Assembly: GCA_964607965.1 (NCBI GenBank)
Contig: CAZSMH010000025.1
Location: 1 to 21,300, forward strand
DNA from: SZUA-584 sp964607965
GTDB taxonomy: Bacteria > Bacillota > Clostridia > Christensenellales > SZUA-584
Reading direction: 5' to 3'
DNA length: 21,300 nucleotides
Numbering within the stretch: position 1 is the first letter of the stretch; each line of letters opens with the position of its first letter. A model generated the notes under the pieces. It was not told the DNA's origin. It did no database searches and saw only the letters and a list, made by a program, of their open reading frames with translations. A program made the translations under genes and the position numbers. This document shows positions 15,056 to 21,300 of the stretch, one piece after another.

Positions 15056-16314
15056 AAAAGCTTACCTCCCAATGCTATAAAATCTTCAAAAAAGCCGGGG
15101 TATGATTTTTCCACGCATTGCGCGCCGCGTATAGTAACAGCGCCGCGTGCGCCCGCCGCAGCAACGGCAAAAGCCATAGCGATACGGTGATCTTTGAACG
15201 AGTCTATTTCGCCTCCGTTTATTATGCCGCCCGTTATCGAAAGCGAATCCTGCGTTTCAGTTGTCTTTATCCCAAGCCGTGATAAGTTCTCGGCAAGAGC
15301 GCTCAACCTGTCACACTCTTTAATACGAAGCCGTGCCGCGCCTGTTATATGCGTTGTGCCCTGCGCAAAGGCCGCGGCTATCGCCAGAGGGGGCGTTAAA
15401 TCCGGGCATTGCGATACGTCTGCGCTGATGCCGTGAAGGTTTGATTTTTTTGCGATAAGCGCGTTGTTTTCCCATGTTATATCCGCGCCCATCCGCCGCA
15501 GTATGGGCACTATTGCGCTGTCGGGCTGCAGTGAGTTTTCACAAAGCCCTTCTATGCGTACTTCGCCTGCCGCTGCGCCGCCGACCAAAAAAAACGCGGC
15601 CTGTGAATAATCGCCCTCTATGCAAATATTCTGCGGCTGATACTGCCGGTCTACGGGGATAAAAAAGCTGTCCTTAACTGTTTGCACACGAATGCCGAAA
15701 CGGCGGAGCATGTCAACAGTCATATCTGCGTAGCCGCGGGACTCAAAGTCGCCGCGTACGGTGATGCTTGAACCGGCATCAAGCAGGGGCAGCGCAAACA
15801 GCAGCCCGGTAACATACTGGGAACTGACGCGCCCGTCCAGCACAAAATCTTTGCCGCGCAGTGTTCCGTTTACGGTAAGAGGCAGATTGGCATCCGCCGG
15901 ATGCGCATACTCTATTCCCTGTTCGCCGAAAATGCGAAAATATTCGTCTAACGGCCTTAAGGGCAGACGGCCGCTTCCTGTAAAAATATAATTGCCGCCT
16001 AAAGCGCACGCTACGGGTATTAAAAAACGCAGCGTGGAGCCCGATTCGCGGCAATCGATAACCGCGTTTTTGCCGGCAGTCAAACCGCCGCCCACGGCCA
16101 GTGTGCACCGTCCGTTTTTAACGACGTTTATGGTGCATCCTAAACTGCGGCATGCGTCTATTGTTGCGAGCATATCGCTGGATAAATCTATATTGCTTAT
16201 TTTGCTGCGCCCTTTTGCAAGTGCCGCCGCTATTATGGCGCGGTGCGCCGCGCTCTTTGAGGGCGGAATATCAACTTTTCCAAAAAGTGCGCAAGGCAAT
16301 ACTTTTTTGTCCAT
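15052..16314 (-). CDS. aroA: 3-phosphoshikimate 1-carboxyvinyltransferase (EPSP synthase)
   Basis: Sixth shikimate step: joins shikimate 3-phosphate and phosphoenolpyruvate; the target of glyphosate. Motifs are PPSKSAAHRAIIAAALA near the start, CRESGSTLRFLIPVACALGG near 90, SSQYVTGLLFALPLL, GDYSQAAFFLVGG, RIKECDRLSALAENL and FKDHRIAMAFAVAA. The PEP-site loop is ESGSTLR rather than the NAGTAMR of enterobacterial class I enzymes, as in other clostridial types. Two ATGs are possible, at 16320 and 16314; AAAGGA directly touches the first but stands 6 nt before the second, so 16314 is chosen (420 residues). The gap from the aroB stop is 10 nt and the stop overlaps aroC. Confidence 0.93.
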   Translation of the reverse strand: MDKKVLPCALFGKVDIPPSKSAAHRAIIAAALAKGRSKISNIDLSSDMLATIDACRSLGCTINVVKNGRCTLAVGGGLTAGKNAVIDCRESGSTLRFLIPVACALGGNYIFTGSGRLPLRPLDEYFRIFGEQGIEYAHPADANLPLTVNGTLRGKDFVLDGRVSSQYVTGLLFALPLLDAGSSITVRGDFESRGYADMTVDMLRRFGIRVQTVKDSFFIPVDRQYQPQNICIEGDYSQAAFFLVGGAAAGEVRIEGLCENSLQPDSAIVPILRRMGADITWENNALIAKKSNLHGISADVSQCPDLTPPLAIAAAFAQGTTHITGAARLRIKECDRLSALAENLSRLGIKTTETQDSLSITGGIINGGEIDSFKDHRIAMAFAVAAAGARGAVTIRGAQCVEKSYPGFFEDFIALGGKLL

Positions 16315-16324
16315 AATCATTCCT

Positions 16325-17392
16325 TTAAATAAACCGATGCATATCGTGGCGCGGTATGCGGTGCAAAAACGCGCTGCCCGGGCGCTTCAGCATTACAAGG
16401 TTAAGCACATCGGCCACGTTCTTCTTATCAATAAATATGCCCTTTAAGATCTCGTCCTTGTCAAACTCGCCCATTTCGTGCGGCAGCCCGGCTTTTTTAA
16501 GAACTTCTACTATTCGTGCTGCCGTTCCTTTTGCCGTAAGCCCTGCACGTTCACCTGCCGCAGCGATTGCCGCCATGCCTATGCCAACCGCTTTGCCGTG
16601 CGTCATCGGCATATTAGAAGCTGCACAGAACCGCTCTATGCCGTGGCCTATTGTATGTCCGAAATTAAGCAGCATGCGTTCGCCCTTATCCCGCTCGTCT
16701 TTAGCGACAACGTCGCGTTTTATTGCGAGATTAGCAACGATAAGGCTTTCCAGATCATCCGAATCCGCGCTTACTTTTTCGCCCTCTTCAAGCAAACTGA
16801 ACATAGAGGAGTCCTTTATAAGAGAGTGTTTTATAACCTCGGCCATTCCGTTGGCGAACTGCTCTTCGGGGAGCGTTTTTAAAACTTCGGTATCTGCAAA
16901 CACTGCGCTGGGCTGATAAAAAGCGCCCGCCAGGTTCTTGCCTTCCGGCAGATTTACGGCGGTTTTGCCGCCTATCGAGCTGTCAATCTGCGCTAAAAGC
17001 GTTGTAGGGACGTGTACATAACGTATTCCGCGAAGGTAAATCGCAGCCGTAAAACCGGCCAGGTCCCCGATTACGCCGCCGCCAAGCGCTACTATTACAT
17101 CGGCCCGGTTGTAGCCGCGCTGCGCCAATGCGCTTAAAAGATAGGATAATGTTTCTATGCATTTAGAGCTTTCGCCCGGCTCCACGGTAAGTATGTGGCA
17201 TTCAAGCCCCTCGTCTGAAAAATACTGCTTTAATTTGCTGCCGTATAGGTTAAAGACTGTTGTATCCGTAATCACAACAAAACGGCTTTCAGTGAAAAGC
17301 TGCTTTAACCTGTCGGGAAGAATGCCGAGAAGGCCTTTGCCTATATATACGCGATATACGCTTGTTCCTGTTTTTATTGTAAGCATGTTCAT
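16325..17392 (-). CDS. aroB: 3-dehydroquinate synthase
   Basis: Second shikimate step: NAD-dependent cyclisation of DAHP to 3-dehydroquinate. The 355-residue chain has VEPGESSKCIETLSYLLS, the NAD-site GGGVIGDLAGFTAAIYLRGI, the PTTLLAQIDSSIGGKTAVNL loop, and the metal ligands in MAEVIKHSLIKD, NFGHTIGHGIE and MTHGKAVGIGM. The frame is open to a TTG at 17422, but the ATG at 17392 is preferred: it overlaps the tyrA stop as ATGA, has GGGAG 7 nt upstream, and gives the normal family N-terminus. Placed between tyrA and aroA in the operon. The last 15 residues (SAFLHRIPRHDMHRFI region) are a usual short C-terminal tail. Confidence 0.94.
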   Translation of the reverse strand: MNMLTIKTGTSVYRVYIGKGLLGILPDRLKQLFTESRFVVITDTTVFNLYGSKLKQYFSDEGLECHILTVEPGESSKCIETLSYLLSALAQRGYNRADVIVALGGGVIGDLAGFTAAIYLRGIRYVHVPTTLLAQIDSSIGGKTAVNLPEGKNLAGAFYQPSAVFADTEVLKTLPEEQFANGMAEVIKHSLIKDSSMFSLLEEGEKVSADSDDLESLIVANLAIKRDVVAKDERDKGERMLLNFGHTIGHGIERFCAASNMPMTHGKAVGIGMAAIAAAGERAGLTAKGTAARIVEVLKKAGLPHEMGEFDKDEILKGIFIDKKNVADVLNLVMLKRPGSAFLHRIPRHDMHRFI

Positions 17393-18225
17393 GGCGCATC
17401 TCCCGTCTTTGCCATAAGACAAAGTTGTTTTTCCAGAGCAGCCGCGTCCTTTGTACGGACGGCCTGTTCGAGAGTATCAATGCATTGCTTAAAATGCTCA
17501 AGGCTATTTAGCAAATATTCTGCATTGTCGGTCAATAGTCCTGCCCAGAGCGAAGCGTTTAAATTGGCTACGCGGGTAGCGGAATGGAAGCTGCCGCCTG
17601 CGCAGCGCGCGCTGTGCTTGCCTGTCTTCCACAGCGCAAGTGCAGTGATATGCGGAAGATGGCTTACGGCGGCAATTGCTTCGTCATGCCTTTTCGCCGA
17701 CAGAGTAATCATTTCGCCGCAGTTTAAGGCGCGCGCAATAAAACCCGCCCAACTAAGTGCGGTCTCATTTGTTTTTTCGGTCGGAGTCAATATAATAGGA
17801 GCGCCGTGCATCAGTGAAACGCTGGAGTTGATATAACCCGTTTTTTCGCTGCCGGCCATTGGATGGAGGGATAAAAGCACATGCTGTTCGCACATTATTG
17901 TGCACAAGCAGCGCGTCACGCAGGATTTTAAACCCGAAAGCTCGGCAAATACGCCGCCGCTTTCAAGGCTGTCTTTTATCTGTGAATATACGGAGGGTAC
18001 AATGCGGTGCGGCAGGCTGCATATAACTATATCGTAAGTCTTCTCGCCGGGCGAGTATATTGAACCGATTACATTATCCGCAAGCGCCTGCTTTAGCGTT
18101 TTGGTGTTTGTATCAAGACCGTCTATATTTTGGCAACCCGCGGCGCGCAGTGCCTTTGCTACCGAACCGCCGATAAGCCCAAGGCCGACAGCAAGTATTT
18201 TTTTACCGGTTATGCGCGTTTCCAT
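17389..18225 (-). CDS. tyrA: Prephenate (or arogenate) dehydrogenase
   Basis: Tyrosine branch: oxidative decarboxylation of prephenate to 4-hydroxyphenylpyruvate, or of arogenate to tyrosine. The 278-residue chain has an N-terminal NAD(P) fold (KKILAVGLGLIGGSVAKAL), the catalytic-region LSLHPMAGSEKTGY and the helical HDEAIAAVSHLPHITALAL. It has no ACT domain, so feedback by tyrosine is less likely than in ACT-bearing forms. The frame is open upstream to 18285 inside aroF; the ATG at 18225 is chosen because it lies 2 nt after the aroF stop and starts just before the Rossmann strand. The binding site before it (AGGACGG) is weak, so coupling to aroF probably drives translation. Substrate choice cannot be read from sequence. 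Confidence 0.9.
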   Translation of the reverse strand: METRITGKKILAVGLGLIGGSVAKALRAAGCQNIDGLDTNTKTLKQALADNVIGSIYSPGEKTYDIVICSLPHRIVPSVYSQIKDSLESGGVFAELSGLKSCVTRCLCTIMCEQHVLLSLHPMAGSEKTGYINSSVSLMHGAPIILTPTEKTNETALSWAGFIARALNCGEMITLSAKRHDEAIAAVSHLPHITALALWKTGKHSARCAGGSFHSATRVANLNASLWAGLLTDNAEYLLNSLEHFKQCIDTLEQAVRTKDAAALEKQLCLMAKTGDAP

Positions 18226-18227
18226 GG

Positions 18228-19244
18228 CTATACCGTCCTGTCCATCATCTCTGCCGCAAGCCTTAGCTGTTTTACGACTGCGCAAAACTTTTCGGGCAGC
18301 AGCGATTGTTTTCCGTCCGAGAGAGCTTCGGCGGGCTGCTCGTGCACTTCAATCATAACGCCGTCTGCGCCTGCGCTGACCGCAGCCAGCGACAGGGGAC
18401 CTACTGCCCACCACAGACCTGCGGCGTGGCTCGGGTCCACCAATACCGGCAGATGGCTCTGGCGTTTTATTACAGGCACCGCACTTATATCCAGCGTATT
18501 TCGCGTTGCAGTTTCAAAAGTCCGTATGCCGCGCTCGCATAAAATAACATTTGGGTTTCCGCCCGCCGCAATGTATTCCGCCGACATGAGCCATTCCTCT
18601 ATTGTCGCCGATAAACCGCGCTTTAGCAGCACTGGCGTTTTGGTGTTGCCGAGTTCCCGCAACAGCACAAAGTTCTGCATGTTGCGCGCACCCACCTGTA
18701 TAACGTCTACCCTGTCAACAAACAGATCAACGTACTGAGCGCTGGTGATTTCGGTTACTATAGGCAGCCCGGTTTCGGCACGTGCCGTCTCAAGATATTT
18801 TAAACCTTCGGCGCCAAGCCCCTGAAAACGGTAAGGGCTGGTGCGGGGTTTGAACGCGCCGCCGCGAAGAAAATTAGCGCCCGCCTCTTTAACCTGTTTC
18901 GCAATGGAAACTATCTGTTCCTCGCTTTCTACCGAGCAAGGTCCGGCTATAACCGCAAGCTGTTTTCCGCCTATAGAAAAGCCTTTGCCCTGCACTACTG
19001 TATCGCTTGGGTGAAACGCGCGGTTTACCTTTTTATAAGGCTCCTGCACGCGAAGTACCTTCTTGACTACAGACCTTTCAGAGATAGGCTCGGTATCAAG
19101 AGAAGCGGTGTCTCCTATAAGCCCCAAAATTGAGTAATTAACGCCGTCCATCCGCTGCACCTCAAGCGAATAGTCCTGCTCTAACGACTTGATCAATTCG
19201 GACACTTTCAAAGGTTCTGCGCCCGGTTTTAAAATAATTATCAT
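18228..19244 (-). CDS. aroF: 3-deoxy-7-phosphoheptulonate (DAHP) synthase, AroA-I-beta type with N-terminal regulatory domain
   Basis: First committed step: condenses erythrose 4-phosphate with phosphoenolpyruvate. The 338-residue chain has a ferredoxin-like (ACT-type) regulatory domain at about 1-70, then the TIM barrel with VIAGPCSVES (metal ligand Cys103), GGAFKPRTSPYRFQG, VTEITSAQYVD, VLLKRGLSATIEEW, ERGIRTFE, LVDPSHAAG and MIEVHEQP. Length and layout match the Thermotoga maritima enzyme, in which the N-terminal domain mediates feedback by Tyr and Phe. The ATG has GGAGG 7 nt upstream. It is the first structural gene of the aro operon and lies 27 nt behind an intrinsic terminator, downstream of an aromatic-rich leader ORF, so its transcription should be controlled by attenuation. 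Confidence 0.94.
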   Translation of the reverse strand: MIIILKPGAEPLKVSELIKSLEQDYSLEVQRMDGVNYSILGLIGDTASLDTEPISERSVVKKVLRVQEPYKKVNRAFHPSDTVVQGKGFSIGGKQLAVIAGPCSVESEEQIVSIAKQVKEAGANFLRGGAFKPRTSPYRFQGLGAEGLKYLETARAETGLPIVTEITSAQYVDLFVDRVDVIQVGARNMQNFVLLRELGNTKTPVLLKRGLSATIEEWLMSAEYIAAGGNPNVILCERGIRTFETATRNTLDISAVPVIKRQSHLPVLVDPSHAAGLWWAVGPLSLAAVSAGADGVMIEVHEQPAEALSDGKQSLLPEKFCAVVKQLRLAAEMMDRTV

Positions 19245-19268
19245 TTTTTTACCTCCGTATTATAAATC

Positions 19269-19296
19269 AAAAAGGGAGCCCGGCATGAGCTCCCTT
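19269..19296 (-). terminator. Attenuator terminator in the aro operon leader
   Basis: On the minus strand AAGGGAGC (19296-19289) and GCTCCCTT (19279-19272) form a perfect 8-bp stem with a 9-nt loop, followed by TTT, giving a run of five T. It lies between the leader ORF stop (19321) and aroF (19244), so transcripts that end here never reach the operon. Confidence 0.8.
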
Positions 19297-19320
19297 ATAT
19301 GTACTGATTATAAGCCTGTT

Positions 19321-19434
19321 TCAAGCAACCCATTTATACCGGTGTTCGTTATTTAACGTAAAATATCCGAAGCCATAATAATAGCTCCGGTAGATAAACG
19401 CGAAATACTTTTTTTGGCACGAACACCCGTTCAT
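19321..19434 (-). CDS. Aromatic-rich leader peptide of the aro operon (37 aa)
   Basis: A 37-codon ORF that would serve as a sensor of charged aromatic tRNAs. It starts with ATG at 19434 behind AAGGAG (5-nt spacing) and ends in TGA 24 nt before the attenuator hairpin. Twelve residues are aromatic: Tyr at 10, 15, 18, 19, 20, 24 and 33, Phe at 11, 13, 22 and 25, and Trp35; residues 18-25 read YYYGFGYF. Two Cys lie at 4 and 6. It has no features of a folded protein. A consensus promoter lies about 30 nt upstream. By analogy with the classical his, phe and trp leaders, ribosome stalling at Tyr/Phe codons when charged tRNA is scarce should favour read-through into aroF. Peptide synthesis itself is unproven. 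Confidence 0.82.
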   Translation of the reverse strand: MNGCSCQKKYFAFIYRSYYYGFGYFTLNNEHRYKWVA

Positions 19435-19463
19435 GTGCGCTCCTTGATATTTTTCTTTGCGAT

Positions 19464-19493
19464 ATTATATGCACGCTACAAAGTAAAAGTCAA
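19464..19493 (-). promoter_or_regulatory. Sigma-A promoter of the aro operon
   Basis: TTGACT (19493-19488) and a perfect TATAAT (19469-19464) on the minus strand, spaced by 18 nt. Transcription should begin near 19457, about 22 nt before the leader peptide ATG. This is the only strong promoter I see for the eight aro genes. Confidence 0.8.
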
Positions 19494-19514
19494 GAAAAAA
19501 ATTGGAAAAAGCTT

Positions 19515-19532
19515 AAAAAAGGCTGAGCGCCT
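19515..19532 (-). terminator. Weak intrinsic terminator after the kinase gene
   Basis: On the minus strand AGGC (19532-19529), a 5-nt loop and GCCT (19523-19520) are followed by a run of six T. The short stem makes it weak. It sits just upstream of the aro promoter, so some read-through from the kinase gene into the aro leader is possible. Confidence 0.45.
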
Positions 19533-19537
19533 GCTTA

Positions 19538-20581
19538 TCAGTATACTGTATCGCACAGGCTTTTTATATTGTACGCCGAGAAATACAGCTCCTCAAGCGG
19601 TATCCATTCTTCTAAAAAGCGTTTATGCAAACTTTCTCCGCTGCGTTTTTTGATGCGTTCGCTTTGCGTTTGAGTATCTGCATCCAAAAAAACAGCATAG
19701 TCGTAGCTTTCCCGAAGATTGGGATGCATACTGTATACGCCTTCGATAACATTAAGGTGCGAAGGGCATGCACTTACAGGAGGACTAAGCTTGTCAAGCG
19801 CACAGTCGTATTTACGGTAATTGAAAGGGGCTGCGCTTTTAAGACCGTAAAGCACTTCGTCGCCAAACCGCTCGTAGTCTATGTTTCCGCCGGGCTCTGC
19901 AAGCCGCTCTTTGGTTTTGCGGCTGTGCGGCAGAAAAAAATCGTCCATATGAAACAAGCTAATACTATCATATACTTGGCAAAAAAGAGCGGCCAGAGTT
20001 GATTTGCCGGCGCCGCTTCTGCCTTCTATTGCCACTGTTATGCTGGCTTTTTGGGCAAGCAGTTTATCTATAGCGGAAAAAGCCTCTATGTATTTGCAGT
20101 ATTCTTTTTTTATTATACGGTAAGCGGGGTTGTATGCTTCATGGTACTCCCGGCTGTGACGGACGGGCGGCCAGCCGTTTTTGCGCATCTCTTCTGTAAA
20201 CTCTAAAAACTGCTGCGAATCAAAAGGCAGCAAACCTTCTTTTATACACTGATGCAGCAGTTCTAATTTTTTTATAAAGCCGTCGGCGCTTGCTTGCACG
20301 GTATTTGCGGTCGCAGCAAACAAACGGCTTACCGTATCCATGCCTATACCAATTTGTTTTATGTTGCACAAGTGAAGGCGGCACAAGCCATTGCCTATGT
20401 TTTCAACAGCGCCTGCGGAACAGGGCACAGTGAGGCATTCCTCTTCAAGTTTTAAAACGCTGGCTAATTTACGCGATGCTTCATGGCTGCCCGCAAATTC
20501 GCTTTGATACAACAGCTTTATCATATCTGTAAGCTGCATTTTTGGATAGCGCTTATAGTGTGCGCACATCAACTCTTTCAC
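19538..20581 (-). CDS. P-loop kinase of the uridine-kinase family with an extra N-terminal domain
   Basis: A 347-residue cytoplasmic protein. The C-terminal half (about 180-347) is a uridine-kinase-like P-loop kinase: ITVAIEGRSGAGKSTLA with the Walker A at 187-195, LFHMDDFFLPHSRKTKERL, NIDYERFGDEV, VIEGVYSMHP and an Arg-rich lid RIKKRSGE. The N-terminal half (about 1-165) is a helical domain of unknown function with RYPKMQLTDMIKLLYQSEFAGSH and PPVRHSREYHEAYNPAYR. The phosphoryl acceptor cannot be told; nucleoside, pantothenate or another small alcohol are possible. The start may be GTG at 20581 or ATG at 20569; AAGGAG is about 15 nt before the GTG, so neither is well supported. It lies 5 nt after the ECF S component gene. 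Confidence 0.75.
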   Translation of the reverse strand: MKELMCAHYKRYPKMQLTDMIKLLYQSEFAGSHEASRKLASVLKLEEECLTVPCSAGAVENIGNGLCRLHLCNIKQIGIGMDTVSRLFAATANTVQASADGFIKKLELLHQCIKEGLLPFDSQQFLEFTEEMRKNGWPPVRHSREYHEAYNPAYRIIKKEYCKYIEAFSAIDKLLAQKASITVAIEGRSGAGKSTLAALFCQVYDSISLFHMDDFFLPHSRKTKERLAEPGGNIDYERFGDEVLYGLKSAAPFNYRKYDCALDKLSPPVSACPSHLNVIEGVYSMHPNLRESYDYAVFLDADTQTQSERIKKRSGESLHKRFLEEWIPLEELYFSAYNIKSLCDTVY

Positions 20582-20586
20582 GCTGA

Positions 20587-21126
20587 TTAAGGTTCGCTCC
20601 TTTTTATAAGCTTAGCGCGTTCGAGCGCGATAACAATAAGGGGGATAAGTACTATCTGAAGTGCTATTCCGGGCAGGGCATTCAACACGGCGCCTCCCCA
20701 AAAAGCCTCAAAAGAAAACGCAGAACCTGAAAGGCCAAGCAGCATATACATTGCCGCCCCCCAGACGAGTCTGCCGCCTATCATGCCCAGCAGTAAAGTC
20801 ACATATATAAATACCGCTTTTTTTGGCAGATGCTTATATAGCAAACCGCACAGCAGACCGTAGGCTGCGAGTTCAAAAGCCATTCCAACGGCTGTCGGCA
20901 TCATTGACGGCATACCAAAGGTCACGCTCCTTAGTATCGGCGCGATTGCGCCTATTGCAAGACCAAACGGCCATCCGCAGACAAAACCGCAGAGAAGAAC
21001 AGGCAGGTGCATGAGTAAAAAAATCTGTCCCAGATGTTGGCTATTAAGCGTAAGCGAAGGCAGGACAAGAGCAAGTGCAAGCAGCATCGCGCTTAAAAGC
21101 AGGTTCTTTAGGTTTGTGTGTTTCAT
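20587..21126 (-). CDS. ECF transporter S component (substrate-binding membrane subunit)
   Basis: A 179-residue, very hydrophobic protein with about six membrane helices (roughly 8-26, 35-52, 53-67, 78-97, 104-130 and 143-168). The pattern GQIFLLMHLPVLLCGFVCGWPFG, APILRSVTFGMPSMMPTAVGMAFELAAYG is typical of S components of energy-coupling-factor vitamin transporters in Clostridia. It needs the shared EcfA/EcfA'/EcfT module, which is not in the window. The frame is open to 21192, but ATG at 21126 has GGAGGG 7 nt upstream and the longer form would run through the terminator hairpin. The kinase gene follows after 5 nt, suggesting that the imported compound is phosphorylated. The substrate is unknown. 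Confidence 0.8.
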   Translation of the reverse strand: MKHTNLKNLLLSAMLLALALVLPSLTLNSQHLGQIFLLMHLPVLLCGFVCGWPFGLAIGAIAPILRSVTFGMPSMMPTAVGMAFELAAYGLLCGLLYKHLPKKAVFIYVTLLLGMIGGRLVWGAAMYMLLGLSGSAFSFEAFWGGAVLNALPGIALQIVLIPLIVIALERAKLIKRSEP

Positions 21127-21144
21127 TAAGTATCCCTCCAAAAT

Positions 21145-21197
21145 AAAAAATACCATAAGTTCTGTCTTCCAAAGGAAGCAGCATACCTTCATGGTAT
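21145..21197 (-). promoter_or_regulatory. Attenuator-like leader structure before the ECF S component gene
   Basis: On the minus strand ATACCAT (21197-21191) pairs with ATGGTAT (21156-21150), enclosing an inner hairpin (CTTCC/GGAAG, extended by CTG/CAG with a bulge), and is followed by T6 then ATTTT: a terminator within 25 nt of the gene. The same 5' bases can instead form ATACC-ATGAA-GGTAT (21197-21183). The two folds exclude each other, as in riboswitches or attenuators. No known class was recognised. Confidence 0.6.
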
Positions 21198-21261
21198 AAG
21201 TAAAAACAAGACATAGCCCATTTTTGTACCGGCTTCATGCCGATAAGGCAGATTAATTAGA

Positions 21262-21290
21262 ATTAAACATTGTTTTACTACCGGTGTCAA
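21262..21290 (-). promoter_or_regulatory. Sigma-A promoter for the ECF S component - kinase operon
   Basis: A perfect TTGACA (21290-21285) and TTTAAT (21267-21262) on the minus strand, spaced by 17 nt. This leaves a leader of about 130 nt before the ATG at 21126, long enough for a regulatory RNA. Confidence 0.65.
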
Positions 21291-21300
21291 TATATAAACT

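Noticed and set aside
16356..16916. Plus-strand 186-codon ORF opposite aroB
   Set aside because: It is antisense to a gene with clear catalytic motifs, has no family pattern, and similar long shadow frames occur opposite most genes here.
19252..19263. Second promoter just before aroF (TATAAT within the aroF ribosome binding region)
   Set aside because: The expected -35 position falls in the terminator stem and does not resemble TTGACA.
19245..19493. T-box riboswitch before aroF
   Set aside because: I could not find the conserved T-box sequence or an AG-bulge specifier loop, and the space is largely filled by the leader ORF.
21127..21192. Longer start for the ECF S component at 21192
   Set aside because: It would translate through the attenuator hairpin and has no ribosome binding site; ATG 21126 has GGAGGG at 7 nt.
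21044..21238. Upstream ORF in the ECF leader as a second leader peptide (ATG at 21238; contains Trp, Phe and Tyr)
   Set aside because: There is no ribosome binding site before it and it runs 27 codons past the start of the ECF gene in another frame instead of stopping before the terminator.
21127..21260. TPP, FMN, THF or preQ1 riboswitch before the ECF S gene
   Set aside because: None of their conserved sequence elements is visible by eye; a covariance model search is needed to exclude them formally.

Overview
The window looks like chromosomal DNA from an anaerobic, spore-forming member of the Clostridia (Firmicutes), of mid GC content. The signs are strong AAGGAGG-type ribosome binding sites, TTGACA/TATAAT promoters, some TTG and GTG starts, two spore-coat-like (CotF-family) genes, an ECF-transporter S component and tightly packed, overlapping housekeeping genes. 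I see no rRNA, tRNA, CRISPR array, insertion sequence or phage gene.

Layout. (1) 21-1220, minus: a parvulin-type foldase lipoprotein with its own promoter. (2) 1463-3412, plus: the alpha and beta subunits of a thiamine-diphosphate E1 dehydrogenase, with no E2 or E3 gene nearby, ending in a bidirectional terminator. (3) 7810-3454, minus: recX, birA, a P1-family (DmpA/NylC-type) self-cleaving hydrolase, acpS and nnr (NAD(P)HX repair), a coupled operon. (4) 7907-8412, plus: two small spore-coat-like genes, followed by tandem hairpins. (5) 8557-11025, plus: a small double zinc-ribbon protein, the 3' remnant of a DUF4097-like gene, and a membrane protein made of a zinc ribbon, one membrane segment, leucine-rich repeats, a Big_2-like domain and an unassigned C-terminal domain. 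(6) 19493-11056, minus: an aromatic amino acid operon, aroF-tyrA-aroB-aroA-aroC-pheA-aroE/aroK(fused)-aroQ. (7) 21290-19538, minus: an ECF S component and a two-domain P-loop kinase, behind their own attenuator-like leader.

The aro operon encodes all seven shikimate steps (DAHP to chorismate) plus chorismate mutase/prephenate dehydratase and prephenate dehydrogenase, so it carries carbon as far as phenylpyruvate and 4-hydroxyphenylpyruvate. Start and stop codons overlap or nearly touch throughout.

The most interesting signal is in front of aroF. A consensus promoter and a strong ribosome binding site lead into a 37-codon ORF in which 12 residues are aromatic (7 Tyr with a Tyr-Tyr-Tyr run, 4 Phe, 1 Trp). 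An intrinsic terminator follows 24 nt after its stop, before aroF. This is the anatomy of ribosome-mediated (leader-peptide) transcription attenuation, in a phylum where T-boxes are the usual control of amino acid operons. A second attenuator-like leader, not matching any riboswitch class I could recognise, precedes the ECF S component gene.
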